Source: Bacteroidales bacterium
Lineage (GTDB): Bacteria > Bacteroidota > Bacteroidia > Bacteroidales > NBLH01
DNA length: 5,688 nucleotides
Direction: 5' to 3'
Assembly (NCBI GenBank): GCA_029210905.1
Contig: JARGGF010000362.1
Coordinates: forward strand, 1 to 5,688
The translations under genes and the position numbers were made by a program. This document shows, in pieces, positions 1-4,256 of the stretch. The notes beneath the pieces are model-generated. The model had not been told where the DNA came from. It did not search any database and saw only the letters and a program-made list of their open reading frames with translations. Within the stretch, counting starts at the first letter, position 1. Each line of letters opens with the position of its first letter.

Positions 1-6
1 ACTGAT

Positions 7-1677
7 ATGATTGAGAATTTAAGAACCTATATCGAAAATGAAATGTCCAAAAATAAAATTGTTGGACTTTCCATTGCAGTTGTTGACACAAACGGGATTT
101 TACTTTCGGAGGGTTTCGGAAAGGCAGATAAAGAAAATAAGGTTGTTGCAAATAGCGCTACATTATTTCCTATCGCTTCGGTAACAAAAACTTTTACAGG
201 AATTGCCGTAATGCAACTTGTTGAAAAAGGGTTAATTGATTTAGACAAACCTATTGCTGATTATATTCCTGAATTATCGTTGCCAATGGGCGAAGAAAAA
301 ATAATTACTACCAGGATGCTTTTAACGCATCATTCAGGCATTCATGGCGATATCCTTTACAACTGGTATTTGCCTGATGTTTCAAAAAACCTTTTAATTT
401 ACGAACAGGTTGTTCCACTAATCAACGAAGTTGGAACAATTTTTCCTCCGGGAAAACTTCATTCGTATTGCAATGCAGGGTATTCTTTATTGGGTGTTTT
501 AATTCACAAAGTAAGTGGCATTGGTTATGCAGATTATATCCGCTCTAATATTTTTGATCCGCTTGAAATGGATAACAGTATTGTGTTTGCTGGTGAACCT
601 ACCAATAATTTCATTGCAAAGGGATACATCGGGAAAGTCAGCACCTCTATGCCAATGAAACTTGGTATTCCTGCAGGAGGAATAGTATTATCGGCCAATG
701 ATGCAGCTAAATATTTATTAGGGGTGATTGGATCATATCATGGCAATTTTCCGCTTTTGAAACAGGAAACCATGAAACAAATGATGACCCAACAAAATAA
801 AAATGTTGAACTTGACAGGGGCTTTTCAATGGGTTTGACCTGGTTTCTGCAGGATCCAATTAACGAAGTGACAATATTTTCAGCACATCGGGGCGAATTG
901 CCCCCATATCACTCTATGATGATTATTTTACCTGAATTAAAAATTGGCCTTTTTATCAGTATAAATACAAATAAGGCTGCAAGTGTACCTGATGAACTGG
1001 CGCATAAAATCATAAGAGATTTGTATGAATATCACAAAGGAAATGCAATGCCTCAAATAAAAACCGAAAATAAAATCTCATTAAGTCCTGAGCATTTAAA
1101 ACAATATGAAGGAGTTTATCCAAATGTCTATTTTGGCCCAATGACTGTTAAATTAAGGGGTAAAGAACTTGTAGTTAAATCACCGGTAATGCCAATATCC
1201 TTGGTTTTGACTCCTCATGTTGACAAAACTTTTACCATGAAAGCACGAATGCTGGGTATTCATTTTTCGGTAAAAATGCTAAATGCCATGAAGGTTGAGT
1301 TCCGCGAAAATAAAGAAGAGAAATACATGTATTTTAACATTCAGAACAGTTTGTTAAACCCTAATTTAAAAATAGAACCTTTTGAAATACCACTTGAATA
1401 CTTTAATTACAAAGGAAAATACAAAGTTGTAAATATGCAAAATTCCGATAGGGTAGTAAAAGACGTAAAAATTAAAATTAATAAAAAGGGCGAATTCAGT
1501 ATTTTCAAATATACATTTTTAGGGCGACATAAATTTAATATAACAATTGAGCCAGTTGATAAACAAAATGCTAAATTTGCGGGTGTAGGTTATTTTGTTG
1601 GCGATAAAATACGTTGGGAAAAGAAAGATAATAAAGTATTAATGTATTGGTCCGGATTAAAATTAGAGAAAAAGTAG
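7..1677 (+). CDS. Serine hydrolase, class C beta-lactamase / penicillin-binding-like family
   Basis: A 556-residue protein of the beta-lactamase (class C)/EstB-like superfamily, whose members cleave beta-lactams, D-Ala peptides or esters through an acyl-serine intermediate. The nucleophile motif SVTK is at residues 58-61 (S58, K61), the tyrosine motif Y-C-N at 154-156, and H-R-G at 294-296 takes the place of the KTG box, as in many esterase or peptidase members. LLTHHSG (105-111) is another family hallmark. The catalytic domain covers about 1-345. About 210 further residues form a beta-rich C-terminal region resembling DUF3471/lipocalin-like extensions, starting near LKQYEGVYPN (364-373). No signal peptide is visible: residue 1 falls almost at the usual start of the catalytic domain. 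The frame is open for the two codons before ATG 7 up to the window edge, so the true start, possibly with a signal peptide, may lie upstream. The family is clear; the substrate cannot be told. True beta-lactamase activity is not implied. Confidence 0.9.
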   Translation: MIENLRTYIENEMSKNKIVGLSIAVVDTNGILLSEGFGKADKENKVVANSATLFPIASVTKTFTGIAVMQLVEKGLIDLDKPIADYIPELSLPMGEEKIITTRMLLTHHSGIHGDILYNWYLPDVSKNLLIYEQVVPLINEVGTIFPPGKLHSYCNAGYSLLGVLIHKVSGIGYADYIRSNIFDPLEMDNSIVFAGEPTNNFIAKGYIGKVSTSMPMKLGIPAGGIVLSANDAAKYLLGVIGSYHGNFPLLKQETMKQMMTQQNKNVELDRGFSMGLTWFLQDPINEVTIFSAHRGELPPYHSMMIILPELKIGLFISINTNKAASVPDELAHKIIRDLYEYHKGNAMPQIKTENKISLSPEHLKQYEGVYPNVYFGPMTVKLRGKELVVKSPVMPISLVLTPHVDKTFTMKARMLGIHFSVKMLNAMKVEFRENKEEKYMYFNIQNSLLNPNLKIEPFEIPLEYFNYKGKYKVVNMQNSDRVVKDVKIKINKKGEFSIFKYTFLGRHKFNITIEPVDKQNAKFAGVGYFVGDKIRWEKKDNKVLMYWSGLKLEKK

Positions 1678-1681
1678 CAAT

Positions 1682-1707
1682 AGCCAGATCAAAACCTGGT
1701 TTTTTTT
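1682..1707 (+). terminator. Probable intrinsic terminator after the serine hydrolase gene
   Basis: It starts five bases after the TAG stop. The stem AGCCAG (1682-1687) pairs with CTGGTT (1696-1701), including one G-U pair, around an 8-base loop. A run of eight T (1700-1707) follows and partly overlaps the stem. The stem is short, so strength is uncertain, but position and the T run fit Rho-independent termination and would separate this gene from the acyltransferase. Confidence 0.55.
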
Positions 1708-1719
1708 AAGTTTTAAGTT

Positions 1720-1792
1720 CCAATAACCAATAACCAATAACCAATGTCCAATTTGGTCACTGAGCGTAGTCGAAGTGCCAATGCCCAATGCC
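1720..1792. repeat. CCAATNN heptad repeats flanking a hairpin (probable dispersed intergenic element)
   Basis: Five tandem 7-base units start CCAAT: CCAATAA three times (1720-1740), CCAATGT (1741-1747) and CCAATTT (1748-1754). A 23-base insert (1755-1777) with the core CACTGAGCGTAGTCGAAGTG follows, then two CCAATGC units (1778-1791). TTGG (1753-1756) plus CACT (1758-1761) pair with AGTG plus CCAA (1774-1781), with T1757 bulged, giving an 8-bp stem over a 12-base loop; the outer four pairs come from the heptads themselves. From memory, the GAGCGTAGTCGAAG core recurs between genes in Bacteroidota and some other phyla, which suggests a multicopy element. No reading frame or transposase is associated. 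Confidence 0.7.
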
Positions 1793-1819
1793 TGTCTTTA
1801 AAAAGAAGTTTAATTCATG

Positions 1820-1839
1820 TCAGGTTGTTTCAGTTTGTT
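1820..1839 (+). promoter_or_regulatory. Tandem 10-bp direct repeat, possible LytTR-type binding site
   Basis: TCAGGTTGTT (1820-1829) is followed directly by TCAGTTTGTT (1830-1839), differing at one base. The first nine bases of the second copy match the published LytTR-domain site consensus [TA][AC][CA]GTTN[AG][TG] exactly; the first copy has one mismatch. Known LytTR sites are usually paired with about 12-13 bp between repeats, whereas here the gap is one base. A degenerate 9-mer like this is expected a few times by chance in a window of this size, so the call rests on the tandem arrangement and on the position upstream of a promoter. Confidence 0.25.
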
Positions 1840-1848
1840 CTGCCAGGC

Positions 1849-1879
1849 TGATAATATCATGATAATTTCAGGATTATCA
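1849..1879. repeat. TGATAAT direct and inverted repeats over the promoter's -33 region
   Basis: TGATAAT occurs at 1849-1855 and again at 1860-1866, 11 bp apart. Its exact reverse complement ATTATCA is at 1873-1879, giving a perfect 7-bp inverted repeat with a 6-base spacer (TTCAGG). The inverted repeat overlaps the proposed -33 element at 1866-1869, where a repressor could act. It could also be chance in AT-rich DNA; no binding protein can be named. Confidence 0.35.
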
Positions 1880-1898
1880 AAATATGCATTTATATTTG
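1866..1898 (+). promoter_or_regulatory. Candidate Bacteroidota-type promoter for the acyltransferase gene
   Basis: TATATTTG at 1891-1898 fits the Bacteroidota -7 consensus TAnnTTTG. TTTC at 1866-1869, 21 bases upstream, matches three of four bases of the -33 TTTG element. Transcription would start near 1905, about 20 bases before ATG 1927. TGATAAT repeats overlap the -33 side. Confidence 0.45.
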
Positions 1899-1926
1899 TG
1901 GCTTCAAATATAAAAGGCCATTCAGC

Positions 1927-2661
1927 ATGAGAATTATATTAAGCTATATTTTTACACCCATCTTTCACTTGTATTACGGATTAATGCTGTTATTGTTTCA
2001 TCCTGCGCAGGTTATTTCCCTGCATGTATTTGGTGATAAAAGCCGTAGAAAAGTGGTGGATATTCTTAATTTTTTCCTGATAAAAGGACTGCACATTATG
2101 GGATGTAGTATAAAGTTTGTAGGCCTGGAAAAAATCCCTCAGGGAAGGCCCCTTATTATTGTATCCAATCACCAAAGCATGTACGATATCCCTGCTGTGG
2201 TTTGGGGCTTTAAAAAGCACAATGCCAAGTTTATTTCCAAGATAGAACTGGCCAAAAATATACCCAGCATCTCATATAATTTAAAACATGGAAAATCGGC
2301 GTTAATTGATCGTAAAAACTCTGGTCAGGCAGTAAAGGAAATATTTAAATTAGGACGATTGATTGAAGAAAATAATTATGCTGCTTGCATTTTTCCCGAA
2401 GGGACCCGCAGCAGGACAGGCCTGGTGAAAGAATTTAAAACAGTGGGTATTGCCACACTTGTAAGAGCGGCACCATCGGCAATAATTGTCCCGTTTGCAG
2501 TTGATGGGCATAGCCAGTTGATAGAAAAGGGAATGTTCCCGTTGCGTTTTGGACAAAAGATAACTTATACGGTTTTAGATCCGATAGAACCAAAAGGTCT
2601 TCAGGTAGATGAAATGGTTAATCATTTGCATAACCTGATAAAAAAGTCTTTACATCAATAG
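1927..2661 (+). CDS. plsC: Lysophospholipid acyltransferase (1-acylglycerol-3-phosphate O-acyltransferase, PlsC family)
   Basis: A 244-residue acyltransferase, the usual PlsC size. PlsC enzymes transfer an acyl chain to the sn-2 position of 1-acylglycerol-3-phosphate at the inner membrane, making phosphatidic acid for phospholipids. Motif I, N-H-Q-S-M-Y-D, is at residues 81-87 (catalytic H82, D87). Motif II lies around FISKIELAKNIP (102-113), with R129 further on. Motif III, FPEGTRSR, is at 156-163 (E158, G159) and motif IV, VPFAVDG, at 188-194. The hydrophobic N-terminus (about 3-34) should hold the protein at the membrane. ATG 1927 is preceded by AAAAGG (1912-1917), a weak ribosome site nine bases upstream. 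The gene stands alone between spacers of 249 and 315 bp, with its own candidate promoter. Some family members acylate ornithine lipids or other acceptors, so the exact acceptor is not certain; several plsC paralogues per genome are common in this phylum. Confidence 0.92.
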   Translation: MRIILSYIFTPIFHLYYGLMLLLFHPAQVISLHVFGDKSRRKVVDILNFFLIKGLHIMGCSIKFVGLEKIPQGRPLIIVSNHQSMYDIPAVVWGFKKHNAKFISKIELAKNIPSISYNLKHGKSALIDRKNSGQAVKEIFKLGRLIEENNYAACIFPEGTRSRTGLVKEFKTVGIATLVRAAPSAIIVPFAVDGHSQLIEKGMFPLRFGQKITYTVLDPIEPKGLQVDEMVNHLHNLIKKSLHQ

Positions 2662-2690
2662 TTCATAAAGGGCAATAATATTTTTATTGG

Positions 2691-2749
2691 GTTAATTTTA
2701 CAATACATCATATAGAGCCGTTTAGTTAAGCGCATAGCTCTAAATTAAC
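2691..2749. repeat. Nested inverted repeats downstream of plsC
   Basis: GTTAATT (2691-2697) pairs with AATTAAC (2743-2749), and directly inside it TAGAGC (2713-2718) pairs with GCTCTA (2737-2742). The right-hand arms are contiguous, and the left side has a 15-base bulge. In the plsC transcript this could be a 3'-end structure, though no T run follows. The outer stem is AT-rich, so significance is modest. Confidence 0.3.
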
Positions 2750-2764
2750 AAGGTTATTAGTAAC

Positions 2765-2806
2765 TTATAAAAGTTGTAGCTTAAGAAAAAATATCCACTT
2801 TTATAA
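2765..2806. repeat. Perfect 10-bp inverted repeat upstream of the LytTR gene's promoter box
   Basis: TTATAAAAGT (2765-2774) and ACTTTTATAA (2797-2806) are exact reverse complements with a 22-base spacer, so arm centres are 32 bp apart, about three helical turns. The right arm ends nine bases before the TAACTTTG box at 2816, between the expected -33 and -7 positions. It may be an operator, possibly for autoregulation, but nothing in the sequence identifies the regulator. Confidence 0.4.
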
Positions 2807-2815
2807 AAAATCCCT

Positions 2816-2823
2816 TAACTTTG
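2816..2823 (+). promoter_or_regulatory. Candidate -7 promoter box for the LytTR gene
   Basis: TAACTTTG matches the Bacteroidota -7 consensus TAnnTTTG. No good TTTG is seen 19-21 bases upstream, so the promoter would lack a clear -33 element. It would give a leader of about 145 bases before ATG 2977. A weaker box, TAGGTTTA (2911-2918, one mismatch), is a closer alternative. Confidence 0.35.
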
Positions 2824-2976
2824 AAATTATATTTTACATGCGAACTAATCCTCTTTTATCAACCTGCAATATAATTTAAACACATTTCTTAACAGAAATA
2901 ACTGTTATGTTAGGTTTATAAGGTATTGGTTCACAGGCGACTCCAGGTATCATCTGCAAAAGCTCCGGATTTTTGT

Positions 2977-3819
2977 ATGGGAAAAAAAATAAATAAATTT
3001 ATACGAATTCTTAAAGAGGATCTGGGCCTTTTACTAAGCATTAGTTTAGGCGTTTTTCTTTTTGTTCTTTTCTTTCAGCCATTTCCAATCGAAAAGCTTG
3101 ATTTTAATAACAGGTTGGTTTTTGTTGCTGGGCTTTCTGGTATCGTTTTTTTATTTATTGCCTTGGTCCGTTTTAGTTTTCATTTATATATCATTAGGGA
3201 TAAACAAAACAGGGAAGAGTTTTTTCTACCTACTTTTATAGGCGGGTTTATTATTTTATTCCTGAGTTCCATCTCATTTACTTTTTACCTGCATTATGTT
3301 GGTTCTGTGAGCATTACATTTCTTATTATGTTTAAAGTAGTGCTTATTTGTCTGGCAGCACCAATTACTTTAAAATTGCATGATAGGTTCCATGAACTTA
3401 AAAAACAAATTGAACTACTTTTAAGGGAGAAAATGGCAATCCAGGGACAGGTGAAAAAATATGAAGAGGATTACCTGAACAAATCCATTGAGCTTTTTTC
3501 TGAAAATAATGCAGAAAGTATCAAATTGCCTTTGGCTGATGTGGCACTTATCAGGTCAGCAGATAATTATGTTGAATTAATTTTTAAGGAGGCCGGAGTA
3601 TATAAAAAGAAATTAATACGGAACACTTTAAAAAATATCGAGCAGCAAATAAAACCTTATACCATCTTTAATCGTTGCCACAGGACCAGTATTGTTAATT
3701 TACATGCTGTAGATAAGCTAAAAAAGACCTACAATAATTACTGGTTGATAATTAAAGGTTTAGAAGAAAACGTGCCTGTTTCCCGCCAATATATTCAGAA
3801 ACTTAAAGAGGCCCTTTAA
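2977..3819 (+). CDS. Membrane-anchored LytTR-domain transcriptional regulator
   Basis: A 280-residue protein with a membrane N-terminus and a C-terminal LytTR DNA-binding domain, the fold of AgrA, AlgR and LytR. Four hydrophobic stretches of membrane-spanning length lie at about 17-33, 46-64, 85-108 and 113-132. A charged helical linker that may form a coiled coil (about 134-168) leads to LytTR at about 181-280, with the hallmarks IRSADNYVEL (192-201), RCHRTSIVNL (233-242) and VSRQYIQKL (268-276). There is no phosphoacceptor receiver or kinase domain, so a signal would be sensed in or at the membrane and passed directly to the DNA-binding domain. The same frame extends to a TTG at 2926, adding 17 residues. 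I chose ATG 2977 because those residues are polar and unlike the rest, and because M-G-K-K-I-N-K gives a normal positively charged start before helix 1. No clear Shine-Dalgarno sequence precedes either start. The target is unknown; the gene itself and its two neighbours are candidates. Confidence 0.88.
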   Translation: MGKKINKFIRILKEDLGLLLSISLGVFLFVLFFQPFPIEKLDFNNRLVFVAGLSGIVFLFIALVRFSFHLYIIRDKQNREEFFLPTFIGGFIILFLSSISFTFYLHYVGSVSITFLIMFKVVLICLAAPITLKLHDRFHELKKQIELLLREKMAIQGQVKKYEEDYLNKSIELFSENNAESIKLPLADVALIRSADNYVELIFKEAGVYKKKLIRNTLKNIEQQIKPYTIFNRCHRTSIVNLHAVDKLKKTYNNYWLIIKGLEENVPVSRQYIQKLKEAL

Positions 3820-3852
3820 TAATTTAAGTGTACAAACGATTTTTTATAACCC

Positions 3853-4009
3853 GCTGATAATCAAACAAAGGCTAAAAAAATTTGAATTTGGGGCGAATAC
3901 CATTCATCTTAACTTTTTGACATTTGCCCCAATATCAGCTAATTAGCCACTAATTTGTTCCAACTTTTTCGTGAATAAAATAATCAGTGATACCTTTGTT
4001 TGAAACAGC
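3853..4009. repeat. Interlocking inverted repeats; possible structured RNA or small palindromic element
   Basis: TTGGGGCGAAT (3888-3898) pairs with ATTTGCCCCAA (3922-3932), 11 bp with one G-U and a 23-base loop. GCTGATA (3853-3859) pairs with TATCAGC (3933-3939), directly abutting that stem. TCAAACAAAGG (3861-3871) is an exact inverted copy of CCTTTGTTTGA (3993-4003), with GCTG (3853-3856) and CAGC (4006-4009) extending it beyond a small internal loop. AATTAG (3941-3946)/CTAATT (3950-3955) is a further small hairpin. The long-range stem and the GCTGATA/TATCAGC stem compete for the same left arm. It lies just after the LytTR stop, so it could be a 3'-UTR structure, a small RNA or a mobile palindromic repeat. 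No target-site duplication was seen. Confidence 0.4.
3967..3998 (+). promoter_or_regulatory. Candidate promoter for the radical SAM gene
   Basis: TACCTTTG (3991-3998) is the only exact TAnnTTTG box between the LytTR stop and ATG 4257. TTTC (3967-3970), 20 bases upstream, is a three-of-four match to the -33 element. Transcription would begin near 4005, giving a leader of about 250 bases that includes the 4083-4197 stem. The box overlaps the right arm of the 11-bp inverted repeat. Confidence 0.4.
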
Positions 4010-4082
4010 TTTCTGCTATTCTGCATAAAAAAAAGATAAGGTGTTGAGGAGAAGAATCAGCTTTAGCTGTAATATAAAAAAA

Positions 4083-4197
4083 AGAAGGTGGGAGTTTTGA
4101 AAGTTTTTTTATGTAACATCATTAAGGGTTTAAATAGTATTTTTTTTGCAAGAGGGTAGGTTATATCAGCATATCCAAATTTCGGCTCCCATCTTCT
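4083..4197. repeat. 12-bp inverted repeat in the probable leader of the radical SAM gene
   Basis: AGAAGGTGGGAG (4083-4094) pairs with CTCCCATCTTCT (4186-4197): 12 pairs including one G-U, closing a 91-base AT-rich interval. The arms are much more GC-rich than their surroundings. The structure ends 59 bases before ATG 4257, so it does not directly hide the start. It resembles the closing helix of a structured leader, but I recognise no known riboswitch class in it. Confidence 0.4.
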
Positions 4198-4256
4198 GAC
4201 TTATCTGGTTTTTGCCACACATTTAAATTTAAGCACCTGTTAAAATCTCAAAAGAC

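Larger units (their letters stand above)
2662..2976. other. 315-bp non-coding spacer between plsC and the LytTR gene
   Basis: I see no convincing gene here. Just after the plsC stop lies an AT-rich hairpin, CAATAA (2673-2678)/TTATTG (2684-2689), without a T run, so it is not a typical terminator. A composite fold follows at 2691-2749, then a perfect 10-bp inverted repeat at 2765-2806, a TAnnTTTG box at 2816-2823, and a 6-bp hairpin TAACAG (2890-2895)/CTGTTA (2902-2907) that would lie in the leader of the LytTR mRNA. Confidence 0.6.
3820..4256. other. 437-bp non-coding spacer rich in long inverted repeats
   Basis: No credible gene was found; the ATG at 4111 is followed at once by TAA. The left part (3853-4009) contains several interlocking inverted repeats including two 11-bp stems. 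The middle has a TAnnTTTG box at 3991-3998 and an imperfect direct repeat, A-T-A8-GA-(TA)-AGGTG, at 4025-4043 and 4074-4090. The right part (4083-4197) can close into a 12-bp stem. The last 59 bases before ATG 4257 are AT-rich with no Shine-Dalgarno sequence. No canonical terminator follows the LytTR gene. Confidence 0.6.

Noticed and set aside
1720..1791. Regular short repeats suggesting a CRISPR array.
   Set aside because: The units are 7 bases with no unique spacers of normal size; this is a tandem microsatellite-like array with a hairpin.
1990..2556. Minus-strand open frames within plsC, and a similar one at 27-248 inside the serine hydrolase gene.
   Set aside because: They lie wholly inside strongly supported genes, have no recognisable domains, and look like shadows of the coding strand.
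2926..2976. Upstream TTG start for the LytTR gene, adding 17 residues.
   Set aside because: The extension is polar and unlike the membrane N-terminus, and no proper ribosome site precedes the TTG; ATG 2977 gives a more natural start.
3888..3932. The 11-bp hairpin as a standard intrinsic terminator.
   Set aside because: The loop is long (23 bases) and no T run follows in either direction close to the stem; it is better described as an unexplained structure.
3941..3955. TTAGCCACTA resembles the B12-box core GCCACTG of cobalamin riboswitches, upstream of a B12-type enzyme.
   Set aside because: The final G is missing, the other conserved cobalamin-riboswitch segments are not seen around it, and it lies about 300 bases from the start, upstream of the likely promoter.
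4058..4069. CAGCTTTAGCTG hairpin as a terminator for the LytTR gene.
   Set aside because: The stem is only four pairs with a TTTA loop and is followed by A-rich sequence, not a T run.
4223..4232. TTAAATTTAA palindrome before the radical SAM start.
   Set aside because: It is composed only of A and T in an AT-rich leader, where such palindromes are expected by chance.
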